Of a stretch of DNA of 24,525 bases, positions 16,601-22,990 are shown piece by piece; the stretch's first letter is position 1; each line of letters starts with the position of its first letter. Made by a program: the position numbers and the translations under genes. The DNA comes from Listeria_A hofi (lineage in GTDB: Bacteria > Bacillota > Bacilli > Lactobacillales > Listeriaceae), in NCBI RefSeq assembly GCF_963575615.1, contig NZ_CAUYTL010000042.1:1-24525 (forward strand), given 5' to 3'. Below the pieces are notes generated by a model. It worked only from the letters and a program-made list of their open reading frames with translations. It had not been told where the DNA came from and did no database searches.

Positions 16601-19134
16601 TCTGCATCATCGTTAACTGTCGCCACTTGAGCACGTGAATCACCGCTAGCAGAGTAATATTCTAAGACCAATTTTGGAGCTGTTGTTGCGCCTCCCTCAT
16701 AAGAACGAGCAATGTAAGAGCCTGTTTTGTCTCCATCCACTTTGAAAACGAGGTCTTTCAACTCTGTGTTTTCGCCGCGCATTTCATTGATAACTTCTGT
16801 TAAATCCCCTGTATTTACAAGATCATTAACAGCTACTTTCGCAGGTGTGGTTGATTTAACAACTGCATTTGTCAATGTGCGATTTGTAAAAGATGCTACT
16901 GTCGCTGCGAAAGCATCATCATTTCCAATTTCCCCAGCAACTGATAAATTCGTCGGTGTGCTTGAAGCTGTTGATGTTGAGAACGTTAGATAAGCTTTTG
17001 TAATTACGGCATCAGCTGGAATAGAAACATCTGCAAAACGAACAAATGTGGATTGCGGTACAGCGTTTAGGAGGCCGTGTAAATTTAGTGTTGTACTTGT
17101 TGAGTTGATAGTAGTAGGGCCAACCATTACGTCATCAGATCCTGATTTGACACTGTATTCTTTAGTTGCTAAAGGAATTTGTTCTGCGTCATCACGAATC
17201 GAGTAGATGTATGTTTGTACACCGCTATTTTGCTTAGAATTATAGGCATATGCTTTTAGCGTCACGTTCTTATCAATCGTGATGGGGCCTGTATAAGTTT
17301 TTCCGTTTGTTTCACTTGGTATAGAGCCATCTGTGGTGTATTTGACTGTGTTGATACTATCTGTGTTTAGTGCCAAGTTGAAAGCCGATTTGTACACACT
17401 AGTTTTTTGACTAGGCGTAATCGTTACGATTGGAGTGGCATCATTGTTCGAGCTTTCGTACGTACCTGTTTGGTAAGAAACAAGGTGACTGTCAGCATCG
17501 TTAAAACGGCCTAAAGTTTCATCAAACGCCATTTTTTTCACAGCAAAACTGTCTTGTGTGTGAAAGCTACCACCGTATTGTGTAGTTAGATAGAGCGTTG
17601 TGTCGCGCTCTCCTAGTGTGAAATTAACAGAAGCGTTGTCTTGTGTCCCATTTGCTTTCACGACGCGATAGCCTTTTGCTGGGATATAGAGATTTTTCAG
17701 CTCTGACTTGCCTAAATTAGCAGCTTCATCGGATAGGAAAACCCCATTTTTAAAAAATACAGGTGTATCGTTGTTGTTGTAAATCTCAATCCAGCCACTA
17801 CTTTGCACGCCTGTGCCCATACTTGCGACTTCGTTAATAAATAAGTTTTTCATTTTTGCAGGATCTGTTACAACGTCCGAACCAATTGCATCATTTTCAC
17901 TGTACGTATATTTAATAACTAGCTTTGGTTGTAGGGATGTATCAGCAGTACCGCCTTGATAAATGCTGCCGATATAGTTGTCTCCATCGACTTTAAAAGC
18001 AAGTGCGTTCCCATTTTGCCAACCCATTAAGCGTGTTTCGTCAATAATACTTTTTAGATTAGGTGTTCGGATGACTTGTTTGGTTGTCGTAAAAGATGGT
18101 TGCTCATAGTTTACAGTGGATGCTGTGTAGATACGACCACTGATGTTTCCAGCTGTGCTTGCATAAGTTGCCGGGTTGCCTAATTCTGATGAGATAACCA
18201 TGTTGGCAGTTTTATTTGTGACAACTGCTTTTGTTGTGAATTCTAAATAAGCATCGTCAATTTTTGCGTTCTCCGGCAAGTCTACATTCGCAAAACGAAA
18301 TGCAGAGAGGTTTTTGTTTGCTGGTGTTAGTGCTGCGGCTGTGTAACCACCAATCTTCATTTCGTTATTTAAGGCGATTGTTTTTGCTATACCGGATTCT
18401 TCTGCATCATCAGATGTTGTACCGATTTTTGCATTAAATTCACCAGATGGCGACGTGTACTCAACCATAAGTTTTGGCGCCATTGCTGCACTAGAATCGA
18501 ATGAGCGCATAACAAAAGAACCTAGACCGCTACCAGTTACTTTGAATACATAATCTTTTATATCCGCAGTATTTGCGCGCATTTCCTTCATAATAGGTGA
18601 AACATCATTTGTATTGAAAATGGTATTTGTAGTAACAGCGGGAGTCGTCATGGACATCGAGGTGTTTGTGAAGGTCCGGTTTGTAAAAGAGGCTACAGTA
18701 CTTGTAAAAGCTGCTTGTGAGCCTAGTTCACCGGTCACATTGATTGTGGTGGATTGTGTTGCAGAAGAGGCATCGCGGGTTGTAAATGAAATGTATGCTT
18801 TCGAAATCTTTGCATCTGTTGGTAGGTTCACATCGGCAAATCGTAAATAAGTCGCCTGTGTTGTACCTGCTATTTGTAAATCAAGACCAGTACTTGTCAA
18901 GTTTACTGCGCTACTTGTTACCTCTGCATCATCTGTACTCGTTTGAATAGGGAATGCTTTGGCAAAGGAAAATGTTTGATCTCCGTTTGCGGTGCTTGTA
19001 GACTGTGTTGTCGGCTGGCTTTCGGCGAACGATACGATGTTTCCAATCGAACTCGGAACCATTAATGATACGATCATTGCCATTGATAAAACTTTTAATC
19101 CAATACTTTTCTTTCTTTTCATGTTTAAATTCAT
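12331..19134 (-). CDS. Giant secreted CotH-kinase-domain surface protein
   Basis: A 2267-residue exported protein. Signal peptide about 1-37 (ends VSFA). Two DNRLRE-like beta-sandwich domains (about 55-415) are followed by a lamin-tail domain (about 425-560) and a chitobiase-C/Fn3-like domain (about 565-655). The same series is repeated at about 660-1250. The CotH-type kinase domain covers about 1258-1687, with GKYMGVKTMREDF (1419-1431), D1513 and N1518 in VDAVVSND, and D1534-x-D1536 in FNINDTDGAF, all at places where CotH proteins carry catalytic or metal residues. A third chitobiase-C-like segment (about 1690-1765), one Cry1Ac-D5-like repeat (about 1773-1838) and five Ig-like domains (about 1840-2267) follow. 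No known anchor. It probably phosphorylates exported proteins or cross-links adhesion to a kinase activity; substrates are unknown. M1 or M5 could be the start; neither has a strong ribosome site. Confidence 0.87.
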   Translation of the reverse strand: MNLNMKRKKSIGLKVLSMAMIVSLMVPSSIGNIVSFAESQPTTQSTSTANGDQTFSFAKAFPIQTSTDDAEVTSSAVNLTSTGLDLQIAGTTQATYLRFADVNLPTDAKISKAYISFTTRDASSATQSTTINVTGELGSQAAFTSTVASFTNRTFTNTSMSMTTPAVTTNTIFNTNDVSPIMKEMRANTADIKDYVFKVTGSGLGSFVMRSFDSSAAMAPKLMVEYTSPSGEFNAKIGTTSDDAEESGIAKTIALNNEMKIGGYTAAALTPANKNLSAFRFANVDLPENAKIDDAYLEFTTKAVVTNKTANMVISSELGNPATYASTAGNISGRIYTASTVNYEQPSFTTTKQVIRTPNLKSIIDETRLMGWQNGNALAFKVDGDNYIGSIYQGGTADTSLQPKLVIKYTYSENDAIGSDVVTDPAKMKNLFINEVASMGTGVQSSGWIEIYNNNDTPVFFKNGVFLSDEAANLGKSELKNLYIPAKGYRVVKANGTQDNASVNFTLGERDTTLYLTTQYGGSFHTQDSFAVKKMAFDETLGRFNDADSHLVSYQTGTYESSNNDATPIVTITPSQKTSVYKSAFNLALNTDSINTVKYTTDGSIPSETNGKTYTGPITIDKNVTLKAYAYNSKQNSGVQTYIYSIRDDAEQIPLATKEYSVKSGSDDVMVGPTTINSTSTTLNLHGLLNAVPQSTFVRFADVSIPADAVITKAYLTFSTSTASSTPTNLSVAGEIGNDDAFAATVASFTNRTLTNAVVKSTTPAKVAVNDLVNTGDLTEVINEMRGENTELKDLVFKVDGDKTGSYIARSYEGGATTAPKLVLEYYSASGDSRAQVATVNDDAEEYGTAKAINLNANLRIGGYYSTTLTPAYKDISAFRFNNVTLPDSAEIEDAYLEFTTSAANTAKVSSNMEVRTELGGNPEIYNSTAGNITSRPYSNLVVKYNQPAFAATNQIVRTANLKDLINENRFNGWKNGQSMAFRIDGDNYIGSVYQGGGANSARLIIKYKNNGKGPSIEGALATPDKIKNVYINELSSEGTASSKDAWVELYNDNDVPVVLGKGMYLTDKTKTLDKFEFSNLVIPAKGYRVLYSDKAPELGNNHLSFEIGGSGDVVLSAKVGSEFKTVDSIKYTKQAYNQTFGRQTDASKTLTLFSSETFGTSNNSGQSNYAVQFSKDRGMYDSGFDLTMTSKPGITLKYTLDGSAPSATKGTTYTGPITIGKTTVVKVYGYDATGNTGVISNTYVLRDNYKNEVTSGYLWQFKNNITSDEYAQAIDDFPVVSVTGAATDLDAVSYSPGTFEYLDSHMGNGGTNYVNYSGAKKFGQASAGQFNSGVAVKFHRDYNAKKAKYNFFDATPGEAFPVVGKFSKLELKEGQDGPQNDVYNLGYNRYDETVTNTLAQRMNKISLHTKYVHYYYNGKYMGVKTMREDFGQNMFEEYFGGNDDDYTKIRFQDGYFIPGIVEAGDGDTNILTKVKAVATAKNFQEFKNYVDVEDLIKTQILFMFIDTEQEVDAVVSNDILNGNGIKMKFNINDTDGAFYNNGGTGTSYSVFAGGGGTYRYKWADVNSRKGAGVLFGNFSGDSMTVPTAGNLEFKTLVKDQVLKQIGPANGDFAGATDAPLSVANVRQLILENQQQIDAAYKLDAAFMGARTTIYKDWLASQVKTQAQVPDRVKYNLEMWTKYGMAHTLQNVNIVPSGSGVVLQNPNANTDVYYTTDGTDPMGADGIVSSKATKYVAGTVLPKTTKLTIRAFTTNNWGPMIDNGAATEQAQKEETATKAVQALFTNNNVASGTIKAETDQKAIDAAQTAVNAVTDLATKSVLQNDLNKAKDLLANRGKTSGTITTNNFILGTDSYVKGTYTGDVTKIALEVNGTLKQTINATGSPYQYYAKDKINAVTDQVNIIGYDKDGNELQKTKVNIQKPTAGQITLNPFNIGKDNYVTGQYSGDVAKISITVNDVENTKIDVTTTNFQYYANKLIRNVTDNAKMTAYDNNGKVLDTKVITIAKEAPTTGSITSLAPFKIGKDNYVTGQFSGDIAKISITVNNVEKTIISIVAPDFKYYANNVIRNVNDVVKLTAYDNVGKVLDTKTVTVLNGISLPGSIDTIAPFKIGKDNYITGTYSGDVAKVELQINKVALQRINVTDGTIKYYAKTNITNLTDTVELVAYNTAGEVVSTKTVPVTSANGGVTVNPYLLGDGYIKGQFTGDVARISITVNNVKQTTINVPPTGQDFQYYAKTFVKNRTDIVTLTAYDLLGGEIQTVSVSIM
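15370..19020 (-). repeat. Internal duplication of a four-domain module in the CotH protein
   Basis: The series DNRLRE-like, DNRLRE-like, lamin tail, chitobiase-C occurs twice (about 19020-17170 and 17160-15370). Matching landmarks are TFVRFADVSIPADAVITKAY against TYLRFADVNLPTDAKISKAY, GDNYIGSIYQGG against GDNYIGSVYQGG, and IPAKGYRV in both lamin-tail units. The copies have diverged at DNA level, so the duplication is old. Confidence 0.75.
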
Positions 19135-19194
19135 AACTACTTATGCATCATTCTCTATGCTGGGCAGTTATATCCTCCTTGTTTTAGCTAGAAT
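19135..19194 (-). promoter_or_regulatory. 5' leader of the giant gene with a displaced Shine-Dalgarno
   Basis: On the minus strand AAGGAGG (19180-19174) is the only good ribosome site, but it lies 39 bases before the ATG at 19134. A TAA stop sits in frame nine bases upstream of that ATG. Short complementary pieces between them (GCAT/ATGC and CATAA/TTATG) could fold and shorten the distance, or a leader peptide with a non-ATG start could be translated. Confidence 0.4.
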
Positions 19195-19223
19195 AGTTTA
19201 CATATTTTTTGTAATTGTGTCAG
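19195..19223 (-). promoter_or_regulatory. Sigma-A promoter of the CotH protein gene
   Basis: On the minus strand CTGACA (19223-19218), a 17-base spacer and TAAACT (19200-19195), preceded by TATG. It lacks the 27-base element found before the other two envelope transcripts, so this gene is controlled differently. Confidence 0.6.
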
Positions 19224-19533
19224 GCCATTTTTTCATATTTTCCAAAACATCATTTTTTGATTGCTCATTAAGTATCTAACTGCACGACAGTCGCAACATA
19301 TGCGTTATGAAACGTGCGTTTAAACCACCACTTTCCATTTTATTTAACTAGGAATGAACACGCGGTTCTCTTTTCCTCTTACCTATATCTTACCTGTATT
19401 TAGTGTTGCAAGTCACTAAAATACAGCGATTATTTTTAGCTTAAAAATGATAATTCACAAAAATGACATCATATTATTTGTAAAAAAAAATGATTATTTT
19501 TATGCTTTAAAACGAATTTTTATGCATCTTTTT
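19224..19533. other. AT-rich intergenic region with a large palindrome
   Basis: No gene is supported here. The notable element is CTGTATTTAGTG (19394-19405) with CACTAAAATACAG (19414-19426), complementary over 12 pairs with one extra A, around the loop TTGCAAGT. It is some 170 bases upstream of the -35 of the giant gene and downstream of the Mga-type gene's terminator. The rest is AT-rich with A- and T-tracts (19440-19530), consistent with a bent regulatory segment. Confidence 0.45.
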
Positions 19534-19569
19534 AAAAAAAGCATGCTCCACATTTTTAGAGGAGCATAC
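19534..19569 (-). terminator. Intrinsic terminator of the Mga-type regulator gene
   Basis: On the minus strand GTATGCTCC (19569-19561) pairs with GGAGCATGC (19549-19541), with one G-U pair, and a T7 run (19540-19534) follows. It begins six bases past the TAG stop codon. Confidence 0.85.
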
Positions 19570-19574
19570 TTTTT

Positions 19575-21032
19575 CTATTTATTATCAAGTCTAGCGTCTA
19601 CAATCTCACCTAAGGCTGCAAAATCCCGTTTTATCGGTGGCATATGCCAAACTAATACATCGACATCTGTTATATTGGGCAAGGGTGAGTCACTAATGAT
19701 AAGGTCGTGTTGAGCCCAATGTTCTTTAGGTTTAAGATCATCACAGAAAATAATAATTTCCTCTGAGTAATAACGCCTAATCTGTGTTTTTAAATACTCT
19801 TCCCACATAAAACCGCTTTTTGAGATAATCTTAATATGAAGAGATCTAGTATAGCTTTCCGTCAATAAGGCAACTGAAAATAAAGTATAAACATAAGTAG
19901 CGATAACTTCTCTATTGGAACGTAAATATTGATAACCAGGCCGGCCTTCATATTTTTTCAGGATAGTGAGAATTTTTTCTTTATCCTCTGTGTCAGGCGT
20001 TAATTTTTTGGAGAAATAATCAACATCTAAAATCAAATTAGCCTTTTCAATAAATAGAAAACGCGCCAAATAGTCTAATATTGTTACTTTTAACACTAAA
20101 GTATCTGCAATCCGGTTGTCGACAATTGTCAAAAGGTCTTCTGTGAGCGGCAAACGCGTACTTTGAAATCTCTCATTATAGTAAAGACGCATTTTCATTC
20201 GCTCCTGATTAACATAGGTGAAAGATCCAAGAAAGGACATCATCAGTAACATATAGCGTTCGACAGGAACCAGATGAGCACCAAGCGCCTCTTCTAAATC
20301 ACTAAAATCAATTTCCATTGCATTATGATACGTATAAATATCTCTCCAGAATTTTTCATCTTCATCTGATGCATTAACCGTATGTCCTTGTTTAATCCTT
20401 CTTAATGATACAGCGATGGCAGTCGCGTAATCAACACGAGTACTAGGAGAAAAGTAGACATTTAAATGTTGTTCGAATTTTTGAATAAATTTGTCTATGC
20501 AATTTTCAAAATCAAAATCATCTATCAGCCAACCAGTATAAGGATGGCACTTACTGAATAAATGATAGAAGAAGAAGCGAATATTTACCTCACCACCTTG
20601 TATTTCAAGCGGGGCATTGTTAAGAACGAGACGACTTCTAGCTAAGAAAGTATCTACCTCGGCCAGCTTGACATAAAAAGTAGATCTACTAACAAAATTA
20701 TTTTCTGCCCATTCAGAGATAGTTGTTTTCTCCCCATTAAAAACAGAGAGAGCCAATTGAAACAGGTGACTCGTAGAAATCATATACGCTGTTAAGTAAT
20801 CAAAATTAATTTGAGACGCTGTTTTTAGCGATAGTTTTTTATCCATTTCATGTATGTGAGCCATCTCATCTGGAAACGTGGAGTTCAGCACTTCAATGTC
20901 TGCGTTTAATGTATTCACAGAACATTCAATGATAGTCGCAACCTCTTTTTTTATAATTGGCGCTTCGGCAAAGAAAAGTAAATTAAGTAATTTTAACCGA
21001 CGATAATCTGATGCGGGAATAATATTTTTCAT
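19575..21032 (-). CDS. Mga/AtxA-family transcriptional regulator with PRD-like domains
   Basis: A 485-residue DNA-binding regulator of the PRD-containing virulence regulator type. An N-terminal HTH (about 8-60; SVNTLNADIEVLNSTFP is the recognition helix region) and the second, Mga-type HTH (about 90-150; SEWAENNFVSRSTFYVKLAEVDTFL) are followed by two helical PRD-like regions (about 165-390) and a C-terminal EIIB-like domain (about 400-485; LHIKIISKSGFMWEEYL, then DLIISDSPLPN). In Mga and AtxA, phosphorylation of PRD histidines by the PTS tunes activation of surface or virulence genes. The giant CotH-protein gene lies directly downstream on the same strand, the usual position of a target. GGGAGG with spacing of eight supports the start. 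Its actual targets are unknown. Confidence 0.85.
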   Translation of the reverse strand: MKNIIPASDYRRLKLLNLLFFAEAPIIKKEVATIIECSVNTLNADIEVLNSTFPDEMAHIHEMDKKLSLKTASQINFDYLTAYMISTSHLFQLALSVFNGEKTTISEWAENNFVSRSTFYVKLAEVDTFLARSRLVLNNAPLEIQGGEVNIRFFFYHLFSKCHPYTGWLIDDFDFENCIDKFIQKFEQHLNVYFSPSTRVDYATAIAVSLRRIKQGHTVNASDEDEKFWRDIYTYHNAMEIDFSDLEEALGAHLVPVERYMLLMMSFLGSFTYVNQERMKMRLYYNERFQSTRLPLTEDLLTIVDNRIADTLVLKVTILDYLARFLFIEKANLILDVDYFSKKLTPDTEDKEKILTILKKYEGRPGYQYLRSNREVIATYVYTLFSVALLTESYTRSLHIKIISKSGFMWEEYLKTQIRRYYSEEIIIFCDDLKPKEHWAQHDLIISDSPLPNITDVDVLVWHMPPIKRDFAALGEIVDARLDNK

Positions 21033-21047
21033 TAATAAAACCTCCCA

Positions 21048-21092
21048 AATATCCTATACTAATATCCTAATGAAAAATGAAGCTAAGGTCAA
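21048..21092 (-). promoter_or_regulatory. Promoter of the Mga-type gene with a 9-base direct repeat
   Basis: On the minus strand TTGACC (21092-21087), a 17-base spacer and TAGGAT (21069-21064). The 9-mer AATATCCTA occurs at 21048-21056 and 21061-21069 (plus strand), the second covering the -10. Such repeats could be an autoregulatory site. Confidence 0.55.
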
Positions 21093-21180
21093 ATTTAAGC
21101 TGTTAATGTATCTCTAATCATTATAAATCTATTTAATGAAGAAAGGCGAAAGAATTCTAGCACATTCCATACAAACATAG

Positions 21181-21209
21181 TTGCGATACCAAATAAGCTA
21201 TGCTATAAT
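21181..21209 (+). promoter_or_regulatory. Sigma-A promoter of the rpsF operon
   Basis: TTGCGA (21181-21186), a 17-base spacer and TATAAT (21204-21209) with an extended TGC before the -10. A strong promoter as expected for ribosomal protein genes. Confidence 0.85.
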
Positions 21210-21215
21210 TATACC

Positions 21216-21467
21216 TCGTGAGTAATTAAAAATTATTCCTTGCCCGTTTCTAGTTTCACAGTCGCAAAATGTGACTGAAAGACTGGGAGAATGATTGTAT
21301 AAGAGATGAAGCTTTAAAGAAGATTATGCGCTAGACCTGTATTTTTAATGGGTAGGACGTAAAATTCTGCTTTAAACAAATCGAGCGAAAGCGAACGCTT
21401 GTCGCCGATTTATAATGCTTATGCCACAATTCTTAGGGCCGCTAAGACCACAAGGAGGTGTAAAGAG
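21216..21467 (+). ncRNA. Structured 5' leader of rpsF (S6:S18-type autoregulatory leader)
   Basis: About 250 untranslated bases carry three hairpins. CAGTCGC/GTGACTG lies at 21259-21277. A long one at 21378-21411 has AAATCG/CGATTT with inner GCGA/TCGC and AAGCG/CGCTT. TCTTAG-GGCCG-CTAAGA (21431-21447) is followed by ACCACAAGGAGG. The last, with CCG in the loop next to the ribosome site, fits the known element by which the S6:S18 complex represses its own operon in many bacteria. The other two hairpins are not part of that element as far as I know. Confidence 0.6.
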
Positions 21468-21761
21468 ATGGCAAGAACATATGAAATTATGTACATTATC
21501 CGTCCAAACATTGAAGATGAGGCGAAGAAAGCTGTAGTTGAGCGCTTCGACGGCATTTTAACTGACAATGGTGCGGAGATCATCGAATCGAAGGATTGGG
21601 GTAAACGTCGCTTGGCTTATGAAATTGAAGACCATAAAGACGGTTTGTACCAAATCACTCGTGTTTCTGCTACAACTGCGGATTCTATCAATGAATTTGA
21701 CCGTTTAGCAAAAATTTCTGATGATATCATTCGTCACATGGTTATTAAAGAAGAAGCTTAA
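21468..21761 (+). CDS. rpsF: 30S ribosomal protein S6
   Basis: A 97-residue ribosomal protein that binds 16S rRNA with S18 in the platform of the small subunit. It begins MARTYEIMYIIRPN. The motif ESKDWGKRRLAYEIEDHKDGLYQI and the ending DDIIRHMVIKEEA are typical of Gram-positive S6. The start is fixed by AAGGAGGTG (21452-21460) and homology; the frame is open further upstream to 21399, but that part is leader RNA. First gene of the rpsF-ssb-rpsR operon and likely repressed by excess S6:S18 at the leader. Confidence 0.97.
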   Translation: MARTYEIMYIIRPNIEDEAKKAVVERFDGILTDNGAEIIESKDWGKRRLAYEIEDHKDGLYQITRVSATTADSINEFDRLAKISDDIIRHMVIKEEA

Positions 21762-21818
21762 TATTTCCTGAGTATGGCTCGGGTTTTTATGAAAAAAGAG
21801 AGGAGGTTGGTTCTACTT

Positions 21819-22373
21819 ATGATGAACCGTGTTGTATTAGTTGGTCGTCTGACGAAAGATCCTGAATTGCGCTATACTCCTGCCGGTGTTGCAGTTGCGA
21901 CATTTACACTTGCTGTAAACCGTAACTTTACGAATCAGGCTGGAGAGCGTGAGGCAGATTTCATTAATTGTGTTGTATGGAGAAAACCAGCCGAAAACGT
22001 TGCGAATTTCCTTAAAAAAGGAAGCTTAGCGGGCGTTGATGGTAAAGTTCAAACGCGTAATTATGAAGGTCAAGACGGCAAGCGTGTCTATGTAACAGAA
22101 ATTCTTGCTGAAAGTGTCCAATTCCTAGAACCCCGCAGTGCAAACAGCGGTGGTAATGGTGGCGGCTACAGCAATAACAATGATTTTGGTGGGCAGCAGC
22201 AATCGTACGGTGGAAACACTGGTGGTGGCTTTAACCAACAAAATGAGAATAGCTACGGACAACAGAACCAACAACAACCTCAATCTCAGAGTTACCAAGC
22301 ACAACGCAACGCTGATCCATTTGCTAGTGATGGTAAGCCAATCGACATTTCAGATGACGATTTACCATTCTAA
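21819..22373 (+). CDS. ssb: Single-stranded DNA-binding protein
   Basis: A 184-residue replication and repair protein. The OB-fold spans 1 to about 107 (MMNRVVLVGRLTKDPELRYT, then NFTNQAGEREADFINCVVWR), followed by a Gly/Gln/Asn-rich flexible linker (about 108-160) and the acidic tip DDDLPF, which binds partner proteins such as DNA polymerase and RecO/RecG. The start follows AGGAGG at 21801-21806 and family homology; an in-frame ATG at 21774 gives an unlikely extension. The linker is longer and more Gly/Gln-rich than in the L. monocytogenes protein as I recall it. The position between rpsF and rpsR is standard for Firmicutes. Confidence 0.97.
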   Translation: MMNRVVLVGRLTKDPELRYTPAGVAVATFTLAVNRNFTNQAGEREADFINCVVWRKPAENVANFLKKGSLAGVDGKVQTRNYEGQDGKRVYVTEILAESVQFLEPRSANSGGNGGGYSNNNDFGGQQQSYGGNTGGGFNQQNENSYGQQNQQQPQSQSYQAQRNADPFASDGKPIDISDDDLPF

Positions 22374-22428
22374 AAAAGGACACAAGCGAGCGTGTCATTG
22401 GATTTTAATTTGATAGGAGGAAATTATA

Positions 22429-22668
22429 ATGGCTGGAGGACGCAGAGGCGGACGCCGTCGGAAAAAGGTTTGTTACTTTACTTCGAACGGAATTACGCAT
22501 ATTGACTATAAAGACACTGAGTTACTGAAGAAATTCATTTCCGAACGTGGAAAAATTCTTCCTCGTCGTGTAACTGGAACGAGCGCTAAATACCAACGTA
22601 AACTAACTATTGCTATCAAACGCTCACGCCAAGTGGCATTGTTACCATTTGTTGCTGACGAAAAATAA
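22429..22668 (+). CDS. rpsR: 30S ribosomal protein S18
   Basis: A 79-residue basic ribosomal protein and partner of S6. MAGGRRGGRRRKKVCYFTSNGITHIDYKD, with a Cys in the N-terminal segment, and RGKILPRRVTGTSAKYQRKLTIAIKRSRQVALLPF are conserved S18 features. The ribosome site ATAGGAGGAAA lies just upstream. It ends the operon ten bases before a strong terminator. Confidence 0.97.
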   Translation: MAGGRRGGRRRKKVCYFTSNGITHIDYKDTELLKKFISERGKILPRRVTGTSAKYQRKLTIAIKRSRQVALLPFVADEK

Positions 22669-22677
22669 GCTAAATTG

Positions 22678-22706
22678 AGCCTCCCGAATTTCGGGAGGCT
22701 TTTGTT
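22678..22706 (+). terminator. Intrinsic terminator of the rpsF-ssb-rpsR operon
   Basis: AGCCTCCCG (22678-22686) pairs perfectly with CGGGAGGCT (22692-22700), and TTTGTT follows. A GC-rich stem with a short U-run. Confidence 0.88.
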
Positions 22707-22740
22707 GCGCCTGTTTGAACGAAGAGAATTACAGGCGCAA
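22705..22740. repeat. Ten-base inverted repeat downstream of the rpsR terminator
   Basis: TTGCGCCTGT (22705-22714) and ACAGGCGCAA (22731-22740) are exact complements with a 16-base loop and no T-run after either arm. The rest of the 22741-22900 gap holds no gene that I can support; it contains the repetitive string GAGCGAAGCGAGC at about 22748-22760. Confidence 0.5.
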
Positions 22741-22902
22741 TATAAGGGCGAGCGAAGCGAGCAGTTAAACCTTCGTGTTTGTTCTCTGAATAAATATAAA
22801 CCGAGCTTCATTGCTCAATTACAAACGTAGTTTCACGTAAGCACGACATGAATACATAATAATTCCAAACCGCAACTTTCAATACTTATATCATTTAAAG
22901 CA

Positions 22903-22932
22903 TTGACGCATATACGCATTAAAGTGTATGAT
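22903..22932 (+). promoter_or_regulatory. Promoter of the amino-acid permease
   Basis: TTGACG (22903-22908), an 18-base spacer and TATGAT (22927-22932). An imperfect dyad CATATAC/GTGTATG overlaps the spacer and -10 and could be an operator. Confidence 0.6.
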
Positions 22933-22990
22933 AGATGTGAGACTTTAAAATACATTTTATAACAAAAAACAATAGGGAGTTACAAAAATT

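Noticed and set aside
12331..19134. LPXTG-like or WxL-like anchor at the end of the giant protein
   Set aside because: The C-terminus ends within the fifth Ig-like domain, with no sorting motif, hydrophobic stretch or basic tail.
19224..19290. A third copy of the 27-base promoter element upstream of the CotH gene
   Set aside because: Only TTTTGGAAAAT matches, at the wrong distance from the -10; this is within chance for AT-rich DNA.
21399..21467. An upstream in-frame start extending S6 by 23 residues
   Set aside because: The strong ribosome site at 21452-21460 and S6 homology fix the start at 21468; the extra stretch folds as leader RNA.
21774..21818. An N-terminal extension of SSB from the ATG at 21774
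   Set aside because: SSB proteins of this group begin MMNRVVLVGRL, and AGGAGG at 21801-21806 would lie inside the extension.
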